Below, in pieces: positions 23,901 through 29,527 of a DNA stretch of 29,527 nucleotides. Below the pieces are notes generated by a model. That model was not told where the DNA came from, made no database searches, and saw only the letters and a program-made list of their open reading frames with translations. Made by a program: the position numbers and the translations under genes. The DNA is from Bacteroidales bacterium (lineage in GTDB: Bacteria; Bacteroidota; Bacteroidia; Bacteroidales; P3): assembly GCA_016296345.1 (NCBI GenBank), contig JAEDJL010000025.1, positions 1 through 29,527 on the forward strand, given 5' to 3'. The first letter of the stretch is position 1. Each line of letters opens with the position of its first letter.

Positions 23901-26900
23901 GGGAGAGATTTCGGAAGATATATTGAGAGACGGAAGAAAGAGTTTTGAGAACGGATTGCCCACAAGTGCAGAAGTAGTCGATGTAGATACAACCATCTGG
24001 GGACGAGTTCCACGCTTGCAATCCATAGTGAACGCATTCAGCAACGACCCTGCCGCAAGACAATACCAAGACATTGGTTATGACGGCTTGTCTTCCGAAG
24101 ATGAAGCTTCCTTCTTTGAGAGATTTTTGACCATTGCCAACGCTCAACTTGACCAAGAAGCATACGACAGACTGCTTCAAGACCCTTCGGGAGACGATTT
24201 CATGTATTTCAGAAGTGATGAGTATGACCAAAATAATGCCAAGATATTGGAACGATATAAGAGATACAACAACTCGGAGGGCAATTCGTCTGTTGTGTCT
24301 GACAATTCGGGCTACTCTTCTCAGTCTTCTTCGCTTCCAAACGTCGAAGACATCAACCAAGACAACACTCTGTCGGAAGCAGAGAACTATTACGAATATG
24401 AGATAATCCTTTCGCCTGAAAATATGGTTGTGGGCAGAAACTGCATTACCGACATACAAGACGCAAGGAGCATAAAACTTCCAAACGGAGATTATGCCGA
24501 TTGCAAATGGTATCAATTCAAAATACCAATCAGAGAACCAAACAGAACAGTCGGCGAAATAAGCGGATTTCAATCCATTCGTTTTATGCGTATGTTCCTC
24601 AGAGAGTTTGAAGAACCAATCATTTTGCGATTTGGAACTTTTGAACTTGTAAGCGGAGAATGGCGAAAGTTTACCGACAATCTGCTCGAACCCGGGCTTT
24701 ATCCGACGGGAACTCAAAGCGAAAACACCACCTTCTCGGTTGCTTCGGTCAATATAGAAGAAAACGGAAAGCGTCTGCCTGTGCCGTATGCTCTTCCTCC
24801 GGGAATAGAACAAGAACAGATGTATTCCACAACTTCGGTTACCAACATGAACGAGCAGGCTCAAAGCCTCAAAATTTGCGAATTGTCGGACGGAGACGCA
24901 AGAGCGATTTACAAAACCACCGAATTGGACTTGCGACAGTACAAACGCTTGAAGATGTTTGTCCATGCAGAGCAGCTCAATGAGTTTGACGAATACAAAA
25001 CAGGAGACTTGTCGGTGTTTATTCGCTTGGGAACTGACTTTACAAACAACTATTACGAATATGAAGTGCCTCTTACCTTCACTCCTTGGTACACAGGAGC
25101 AAGCAATCGTGAGGCAATATGGCCCGAAGCCAACGAATTGGACATAGATTTGGAGAAGTTGGTGAAGGTAAAAGAGAACCGCAATGCAAAGATACGCTCA
25201 AACGACAATACTGTTAATTCGCTTATACCATATAGTGAGAACATTGACGGAAGAAAGATGACCGTTTTGGGAACACCGAATATTGCAGGCGTCAAAGTGA
25301 TAATGATAGGTGTTCGCAACCCGAAGAAGCAAAGCCAATATGATAATGACGATATGTTGCCCAAGTCTGCCGAGATATGGATTAACGAACTGCGTATGAC
25401 CGATTTCAATCGGGACGGTGGCTGGGCTGCAACAGGCTTTGCAAGAGCCAACCTTGCCGATTTGGGAGATTTGTCTTTGTCGGCAAGCTATCGTTCGGCA
25501 GGTTTTGGAGGAATAGAACAAAAAGTGTCCGAAATATCTCAGGACAACATAGGAACGTTTGACATTGCAACCAACATAGAAGTAGGAAAGCTCTTCCCCG
25601 AACAGCTCGGTATCAGACTGCCTGTTCACTTTGACTACTCTCAATCGGTGAGCAATCCTAAGTATAACCCCTTAGACCCCGATGTAAAGTTGGAAAACGA
25701 CCTTATGAGTTACCGAACCGAGGCAGAAAGAGACTCAATCAGACACTTGGTTCAAGACTATGTGAGCCGCACTAACCTCAATTTTATGAACGTTCGCAAG
25801 GACCGATTGGGTGACAGGGCATTGAAGAGACATTTTTACGACATAGAGAATTGGAATGCTTCCTATTCGTACTCTTCAACCTATGCAAGAGATGTCGATA
25901 TTGAGCATAACAACAAAATACAACACCGAGGCTCTCTTGCATATCAGTATGATGTTACTTCCAAAGGCTGGAAGCCATTTTCCAAAGTGCCTTTGTTCAA
26001 GAAGAAAGCCTTTGCCATATTGAAAGATATGACGCTTTACTACATTCCGAAGTCATTCTCTTTCCGCACAGAGGTCGTAAGAGATTTTGAAGAGACCCTT
26101 CTCAGACCGAAAAGTCAGGGTATTGTCATCATGGAACCTTATATCTACAAACAGTTTTATGCCAACAGAGCATACACATTCAAGTATGACCTTACCTCAA
26201 ACATCAAAATAGAGTATGATGCGACCATGAATGCACTCATAGAAGAGCCACGTGGCAGAATTGATACCAAGGATAAGCGAGACTCAGTCTGGGCTTCGGT
26301 TTTGGAACTCGGCAAAGCACAGCAGTTTACTCAAAACTACAAACTGAGCGTCAATGTTCCTATCAACAAGATTCCAATTTTTGACTGGGTCAGATTGAAC
26401 GGTTCTTACAGCGGAACGTACAAGTTTGTTTCCTCAACCGAAGCAACACGCTCCCTTGGTAACGACATCGAAAATTCAAGACGAGTTTCGGCAACGGCAA
26501 ACTTCTCTCTCAACACTCTCTACAACAAAGTCCCTTTCATCAAGAAAGCCTACGAAGCACAGAAAAAGAGCAACAGCTTTGGCGGAGTGCCTACCCGACT
26601 GCCAAAACAGAAAGAAGAGAAAAACGCCAAAGACACTTTAAGCTCGACAAAAGACAGCATACCTGCAATAAACAAGTTTTTGAAAGAAGCTCTTAACTAC
26701 ACCTTGCGGTTCATTACTTGTGTCAAAACGGTTTCAATCAACTATAACCTCAATGAAGGCACGAGCATACCGGGCTTTATGCCTGTTGCAAAGTGGTTGG
26801 GAACAACACCTGACGATAAGTTTGCACCCGGATTTGGATTTGTTTTCGGCTCTCAAAGCATGGATATAATGGAAAGAGCAATTGCAAACTCGTGGCTCAG

Positions 26901-28104
26901 CACCGACACAATGTTTAATTCTGCAATGACACAAAAAAGCACCGAGAACATCAACGCACAAATCAAGGTCGAACCGTTCAAAGACTTCAACATAGACATC
27001 AGTTTCAAACGAAATCAGAGCGAACAGTTCACTTGTTACTATAAATATGATGCAACAACAGGAATGATAAACGGACCTCTTTCACCACTCAGAACAGGAC
27101 GATACAGCATTTCAATCATAGCCTTGCCTACACTTTTTGCATCAATGGACGACAATAATGTAAGCTCTGTGTTCCAAACCTTCTTGGCAAACAGAGATGA
27201 GATTGCCCGACGCTTGGCAGCAAGCAATGCCGCAGCCAATCCAGACTATTCGGGTATGATGATAGCAGACTCGGCAACCGGAAAACTATATCCCGACGGC
27301 TATGGAGCATTGAGCCAACAAGTATTGATACCTGCCTTTTTGGCAGCCTACACAGGACGTTCGCCAAGCAGTCAGAGCCTTTCGCCATTTATCAAAATGC
27401 CGATGCCGAATTGGAAGATAAGCTACACAGGATTGAGCAAGTTGGATTGGGTGAAAAAGTGGGCAAATTCCATAACCATTTCGTCCAATTATAGTTGCGA
27501 CTACAACGTAGGGGCATTCATTTCCGACACAAGAGTACCATTGGACGACAGATACGACTATGGAACAGAGTGGGTGAGAAATCAGATAAGCAACAACTTC
27601 ATTGCCAAAGATGTGATTGACCAGATTACAATCAGCGAGCAGCTCTCTCCATTGTTCAAAGCCGACATCAATCTGAAAAACAGCTTCCAAACAAACGTAG
27701 AAATAAGGAAAGAACGCAACCTTTCGCTCTCTTTTGCCAACTCACAGGTAACTGAAGTAAACCGAACCTCATACGTGCTTGGAGCAGGCTACAGATTTAA
27801 GGACGTAGAAATCAATGTGAGAATGGGAGGCGAGAGTTCCCGCAAGTTCAAGAGCGACATACTTCTCAAAGCCGATATGTCGGTCAATATCAATCGAACA
27901 ATCCTTCGCAAGATAGACCAAAATGTCAATTTGGTTTCTTCGGGTTCCAAGGTCTTTACCCTCAACCTTTCGGGCGAATACTCGCTTACCGAGAAGATTA
28001 TCCTCAAAGCCTACTTCGAGATGACTGCAAACACTCCTTACGTTTCCAATTCTTACCCCAACTCCACAACCCAAGGCGGCTTCTCGGTACGTCTGACCTT
28101 GTAG
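20920..28104 (+). CDS. sprA: T9SS outer-membrane translocon SprA (Sov), 2394 aa
   Basis: SprA forms the very large outer-membrane barrel of the type IX secretion system, the pore through which folded cargo with C-terminal sorting domains leaves the cell; it was first named for gliding motility. A signal peptide (residues 1-30, ending DSLMAQ) is followed by family regions including FSEYQNYDLDKMIDDYWKN, IRPSGNAEIKLGFLNNRNEN, GTAYIDDFETAKRSYDM, ENYYEYEIILSPENM and KSAEIWINELRMTDF. Periodic aromatic-rich strands run to the end (GGFSVRLTL), a beta-signal-like C-terminus. Length is close to that of known SprA/Sov proteins (about 2400-2500 aa). The ATG at 20920 gives a better signal peptide than the in-frame GTG at 20905. 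Its substrates plausibly include the sorting-domain protein at 2525-3319. Confidence 0.97.
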   Translation: MKVLEDRLFVWLFGFAAVVCVCFADSLMAQQDDLRYPINDSTKSPLYLTSPQNITTTVEYSAEDNEYYLIKKAGDIVIERKILSFSEYQNYDLDKMIDDYWKNRSMTSKVAATSTDGALSSLIPQLKINSELFETIFGGQTIDIRPSGNAEIKLGFLNNRNENLALSESQRSNTSLDFDMNFQVNVLAQIGTAINLNFNYNTEATFDFENEMKLKYEGKEDDIVQLLEGGNISFPLPLSLIQGTQSLFGAKTKLKFGNLTLDAVISQQKSESSSVTVQGGAQMDEFNFKADQYDANRHFFISQYFYDNYNNAMSTLPIINSNIVITKIEVWRTNVGAAVTNNRNIVAFADLGEAKPYGQNPSIERPGAGALPDQYLSNRLLDVVDVNSLRNINTISSYLQGMGFVSGQNYEKVESARKLSSNEYTFNPKLGFISLTSPLSADQVLAVAFRYQIVGDTTTYQVGEFSDEGVADPNTLVVKLLKSSSLNVRNPIWKLMMKNVYRIPDAYQISEEDFRLNILYQADEDGVQTGYFRDGDYQGIPLLHVFGLDRMDNQQHMYPDGVFDFVDNATTAGGTIQRDKALIFFPTVEPFGKDLRATLNNDELADKYCFDSLYTLSKSQAEQYPNQNKFYLEGRFKSSSGAEISLGSMNVPQGSVKVMAGGITLTEGTDYTVDYAMGRVRIINQGYLNSGTPITVSTEANSVFSSVTKSLFGLRANYEVNKDFTLGATLMKLHESPVTQKVNYQEEPSSNTIWGVDMNFRKEVPLITKLVDLLPFYQTKAPSYLNFSGEFAHFIPGNPKVIGKTGTAYIDDFETAKRSYDMKAVSSWSLASTPQDYNTNNPMFPETAKHLGLTYGFNRAKIAWYYIDENFYRQPPSNISNDDCSLPYTRPIEEREFHPNKELTQEEMRNIREFNIAFYPSERGPYNFDTTSSYSAGLLPDGSLKDPQTRWGGIMRKLEPTDFEAANIEYIEFWMMDPFIDNPQHSGGKLYFNLGEISEDILRDGRKSFENGLPTSAEVVDVDTTIWGRVPRLQSIVNAFSNDPAARQYQDIGYDGLSSEDEASFFERFLTIANAQLDQEAYDRLLQDPSGDDFMYFRSDEYDQNNAKILERYKRYNNSEGNSSVVSDNSGYSSQSSSLPNVEDINQDNTLSEAENYYEYEIILSPENMVVGRNCITDIQDARSIKLPNGDYADCKWYQFKIPIREPNRTVGEISGFQSIRFMRMFLREFEEPIILRFGTFELVSGEWRKFTDNLLEPGLYPTGTQSENTTFSVASVNIEENGKRLPVPYALPPGIEQEQMYSTTSVTNMNEQAQSLKICELSDGDARAIYKTTELDLRQYKRLKMFVHAEQLNEFDEYKTGDLSVFIRLGTDFTNNYYEYEVPLTFTPWYTGASNREAIWPEANELDIDLEKLVKVKENRNAKIRSNDNTVNSLIPYSENIDGRKMTVLGTPNIAGVKVIMIGVRNPKKQSQYDNDDMLPKSAEIWINELRMTDFNRDGGWAATGFARANLADLGDLSLSASYRSAGFGGIEQKVSEISQDNIGTFDIATNIEVGKLFPEQLGIRLPVHFDYSQSVSNPKYNPLDPDVKLENDLMSYRTEAERDSIRHLVQDYVSRTNLNFMNVRKDRLGDRALKRHFYDIENWNASYSYSSTYARDVDIEHNNKIQHRGSLAYQYDVTSKGWKPFSKVPLFKKKAFAILKDMTLYYIPKSFSFRTEVVRDFEETLLRPKSQGIVIMEPYIYKQFYANRAYTFKYDLTSNIKIEYDATMNALIEEPRGRIDTKDKRDSVWASVLELGKAQQFTQNYKLSVNVPINKIPIFDWVRLNGSYSGTYKFVSSTEATRSLGNDIENSRRVSATANFSLNTLYNKVPFIKKAYEAQKKSNSFGGVPTRLPKQKEEKNAKDTLSSTKDSIPAINKFLKEALNYTLRFITCVKTVSINYNLNEGTSIPGFMPVAKWLGTTPDDKFAPGFGFVFGSQSMDIMERAIANSWLSTDTMFNSAMTQKSTENINAQIKVEPFKDFNIDISFKRNQSEQFTCYYKYDATTGMINGPLSPLRTGRYSISIIALPTLFASMDDNNVSSVFQTFLANRDEIARRLAASNAAANPDYSGMMIADSATGKLYPDGYGALSQQVLIPAFLAAYTGRSPSSQSLSPFIKMPMPNWKISYTGLSKLDWVKKWANSITISSNYSCDYNVGAFISDTRVPLDDRYDYGTEWVRNQISNNFIAKDVIDQITISEQLSPLFKADINLKNSFQTNVEIRKERNLSLSFANSQVTEVNRTSYVLGAGYRFKDVEINVRMGGESSRKFKSDILLKADMSVNINRTILRKIDQNVNLVSSGSKVFTLNLSGEYSLTEKIILKAYFEMTANTPYVSNSYPNSTTQGGFSVRLTL

Positions 28105-28125
28105 AGCAGCTGAACGCAAGATGTT

Positions 28126-28398
28126 TCAGAGTGCTTTTACTACCACATGAATGGTGTCGCCGTCTTTTTTGCCCAACTGCCTGCGGATAGACTTCAAAAC
28201 ACCGATGATATAACACACATTGCCTTCGCTGTCTTTCACTCCCATATTCACAATGTTGCCATCGTACGGAACAGAGTCAAATTCTACATGAACCCTCACC
28301 CTGCCTTTGCCAAAGACCTCCCGAATGTTCCAAGGGAAAACAACGTATGCACCGCCCTTGTCCTTAATTTCGTGCAATACAGCATCAAATTCAAACAT
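28126..28398 (-). CDS. DUF1905 family protein, 90 aa
   Basis: The sequence FDAVLHEIKDKGGAYVVFPW followed by NIREVFGKGRVRVHVEFDSVPYDGNIVNMG (two adjoining parts) and CYIIGVLKSIRRQLGKKDGDTIHV matches the small beta-barrel domain DUF1905, found in many bacteria with no established function. The ATG at 28396-28398 was chosen because the domain begins at once; an in-frame start 141 nt upstream would add a low-complexity polar stretch not seen in the family. It is convergent with sprA, with only 21 nt between the stops, and no clear terminator separates them. Confidence 0.9.
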   Translation of the reverse strand: MFEFDAVLHEIKDKGGAYVVFPWNIREVFGKGRVRVHVEFDSVPYDGNIVNMGVKDSEGNVCYIIGVLKSIRRQLGKKDGDTIHVVVKAL

Positions 28399-29200
28399 GA
28401 TTATTTTCGATTTGTTATTACTTGAACGCTGGTTTTTATCATTTCTTGCCTGTTTTTCAGAAAAACTGCAAGGTAGATATTGAGAAAGATAAAGTTTGAT
28501 GTTCTCATAAGCTGTATAGCTATCTTGACTATGCTTCAAGTATTTTTATTTTTTTTCGAGCGGACATTCTAATATTTCTTCTTTCTTGTCTATATCTCCA
28601 ACAACTATTTACATACTCATCTTTTGCCATAATAAGGAGGGTGTTGGTGTGAAAAATTTAACATTTGGAGGGGTTTTAAGCTCGAATGCTTGCGATTTTT
28701 CGGGGTCGGGCAGGGGTGAGTGCAAATTAGGGGAGTATTTGGGCTTTGAACAAGTGATTGTATTTCAGTTGTTTGTAAAAGGAGGTCTTGGCTTTGTCAG
28801 AAAAAATCGGCGATTTGTCAAAATAAAACGGCGTTTTTTCGGAATAAATCGCCGATTTATTTCAAAAAATCTTCGTTTTTTCTCGCAAAAACGCCGCATT
28901 TTTTCAAGAAGATGCCGTTTTGCAAGCATGAAACTTACAGTTTTCTCTTCCGAAAAGCAATCCGCCTTGCGAAAAGCCCGACTTTGCTCTCCAAACAGAC
29001 GAAAAACTTGCTCGAAGCTCCGATTTAACAATTCTGTCCGACCGATTGCAAAAATAAGGGACAGAGTTGTTATTTGTGCAATCGCTAATTGTTTGCAGCT
29101 CTGTGCAGCTTGAAGTTGTCCGAATTGCCTGCCCTGCGGACAAGTACGCCCCTTGATATGATAAAATATGAGTAAAGTTTGTGGATTTGTAAAAATGCAC
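28399..29200. other. intergenic region with a six-unit 21-bp array
   Basis: About 800 nt with no recognisable gene. It holds array C (28805-28930). An AAGGAGG sequence (28634-28640) precedes an in-frame GTG at 28649 that opens a 154-codon frame through the array; the encoded protein is mainly the 7-residue repeat and low-complexity sequence, so it is not called. The stretch from 28931 to 29177 shows nothing I can name, except that TTTGCTCTCCAAACAG (28993-29008) resembles TTTGCTCCAAACAG just left of array B. Confidence 0.5.
28805..28930 (+). repeat. array C: six 21-bp units with core AAACGSCGTTT
   Basis: CGGCG, CGGCG, CGCCG, CTTCG, CGCCG and TGCCG start at 28808, 28829, 28850, 28871, 28892 and 28913, every step exactly 21 bp. 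Units 1-3 and 5 keep the central pentamer; units 4 and 6 are degenerate. Linkers are T-rich or A-rich with little conservation apart from ATA or AAA near the end. It is the longest of the three arrays in the window. Confidence 0.85.
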
Positions 29201-29208
29201 TATCTTTG
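29178..29208 (+). promoter_or_regulatory. Bacteroidota-type promoter of the structured leader
   Basis: TTTG (29178-29181), exactly 19 nt, then TATCTTTG (29201-29208), a full match to the consensus. Transcription should start near 29215, directly ahead of the leader structures. Confidence 0.8.
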
Positions 29209-29227
29209 CATTCAAAATGCGGCAACA

Positions 29228-29299
29228 ATGTCCGCAATGAAGAAAAGCTGTGTGTGCTTTTTCTACTTCTGTAAACCTAGGAAATTTACAAACACGTAG
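29228..29299 (+). CDS. possible leader peptide rich in Phe, Tyr and Cys, 23 aa
   Basis: Two in-frame ATGs (29228 and 29237) open a short frame ending in TAG at 29297-29299. The peptide contains MKKSCVCFFYFCKP, with a run Phe-Phe-Tyr-Phe at 29258-29269 and three cysteines. The aromatic codons lie in the 5' arm of hairpin P1, and the stop lies in its 3' arm, just before the terminator-like hairpin. This is the arrangement of amino-acid biosynthesis leader peptides. Translation is not proven, and there is no strong Shine-Dalgarno site. Confidence 0.4.
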   Translation: MSAMKKSCVCFFYFCKPRKFTNT

Positions 29300-29311
29300 A
29301 GAAAAGCACAG

Positions 29312-29352
29312 CGGATTTCACGCCAAAGGCGTGGAACCGTTGTTGTTTTTTT
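29312..29352 (+). terminator. terminator-like hairpin within the leader RNA
   Basis: Arms 29312-29324 and 29328-29339 (core CACGCC-AAA-GGCGTG) form a 12-bp stem with one bulged A, followed by TTGTTGTTTTTTTG. It fits an intrinsic terminator located between the putative leader peptide and the downstream gene. Confidence 0.55.
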
Positions 29353-29482
29353 GCTATTACGTGTTGGGTTTTCCTAGGACCTTCAGAAGGTAGTATATAA
29401 GCAGGGTGGTTCCACGCTTTCCTAATGTTTTATTTGTTAATAACGTCTCTAAACCACGGGGACAGACAAAAACATTTTGACA

Positions 29483-29527
29483 ATGGGAAGAAAAACGCCC
29501 TTCCAAATTATTTGTCTGATTGCCTTT
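29483..29527 (+). CDS. start of a possible gene cut by the right edge
   Basis: From the ATG at 29483-29485 fifteen codons are open to the window edge and read MGRKTPFQIICLIAF, basic then hydrophobic, like the start of a signal peptide or membrane helix. It lies about 65 nt after the structured leader and is the nearest candidate for the gene controlled by it. Fifteen codons are too few for a family call, and another start outside the window is possible. Confidence 0.35.
   Translation, partial: MGRKTPFQIICLIAF

Larger units (their letters stand above)
29215..29420 (+). promoter_or_regulatory. structured leader RNA, possible transcription attenuator
   Basis: Downstream of a canonical promoter several pairings are visible. 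P1 is 29253-29266 with 29296-29310 (one bulged A), capped by an inner stem TGTAAA/TTTACA and the loop CCTAGGAAA (29276-29284). P2 is 29312-29324 with 29328-29339, followed by a T-rich run. Competing with these, the P1 loop pairs with 29370-29378 over 9 bp and 29291-29297 pairs with 29359-29365 over 7 bp. In addition, 29329-29338 pairs with 29408-29417 over 10 bp, and 29301-29311 can instead extend P2 by pairing with the T-rich run. I know no named RNA class with this layout. Confidence 0.6.

Noticed and set aside
20908..24966. Several long minus-strand open frames opposite sprA
   Set aside because: They overlap the conserved SprA frame, have cysteine- and arginine-rich nonsense composition and no family signature.
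28805..28930. CRISPR array
   Set aside because: The period is only 21 bp with an 11-bp near-palindromic core and 10-bp linkers, far too short for repeat-spacer units, and there are no cas genes in the window.
29403..29417. AGGGTGGTTCCACGC, similar to the T-box riboswitch motif AGGGTGGNACCGCG
   Set aside because: It lies downstream of the terminator-like hairpin rather than before it, no specifier stem or following terminator is seen, and T-boxes are not expected in Bacteroidota. Its complementarity to 29329-29338 explains it better.
29215..29420. Retron ncRNA, tmRNA or RNase P RNA
   Set aside because: No reverse transcriptase start follows, the inverted repeats do not enclose the transcript, and the conserved ends or cores of tmRNA and RNase P RNA are absent.

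Overview
The window looks like a chromosomal segment of a member of the Bacteroidota, most likely Bacteroidales. The evidence is a full-length SprA (the outer-membrane translocon of the type IX secretion system, T9SS), a secreted protein with a T9SS type A C-terminal sorting domain, several lipoproteins and outer-membrane barrels, and promoters of the form TTTG-N19-TAnnTTTG that fit the Bacteroidota primary sigma factor. Most of it is ordinary core genome interrupted by AT-rich intergenic regions full of small repeats.

Layout. 1-2074 (minus): two secreted proteins of unknown function in one operon, the second running off the left edge, with a canonical promoter at 2116-2146. 2525-3319 (plus): a T9SS cargo protein, flanked by inverted copies of a 60-bp palindromic element. 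3320-4151: intergenic, with palindromic repeats and a possible long leader. 4152-5623 (plus): a lipoprotein plus outer-membrane barrel operon. 5678-9007 (minus): mfd. 9117-14673 (minus): a compact likely operon tgt, lptG, GH3-family enzyme, sufE, DUF59/SufT-like, OppC-like permease. 14773-17104 (plus): family 2 glycosyltransferase, ECF sigma factor and GNAT acetyltransferase. 17200-17273: tRNA-Arg(ACG). 17427-18116 (minus): predicted barrel protein. 18598-19188 (plus): small secreted protein. 19355-20173 (minus): panB. 20317-28104 (plus): ruvA then sprA. 28126-28398 (minus): DUF1905 protein. 28399-29527: a long intergenic region ending in a promoter, a structured leader with a short Phe/Tyr/Cys-rich peptide, and the first 15 codons of a possible gene.

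How the parts connect. SprA is the channel through which sorting-domain proteins such as the 2525-3319 product leave the cell. LptG and the glycosyltransferase fit envelope biogenesis, SufE and the DUF59 protein fit iron-sulfur cluster assembly, and RuvA and Mfd fit DNA repair.

Most interesting signals. (1) Three intergenic arrays (2259-2342, 18267-18350, 28805-28930) in which a near-palindromic core AAACGSCGTTT recurs every 21 bp exactly, about two helical turns, 4, 4 and 6 times. I know of no named element with this form. (2) A putative attenuator or structured leader at 29201-29420 with mutually exclusive pairings, including a 9-nt apical loop fully complementary to a distal segment. (3) A Tgt lacking the three zinc cysteines, and a tRNA-Arg with a covarying A19-U56 pair. 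All calls come from reading the sequence; no database search was run.
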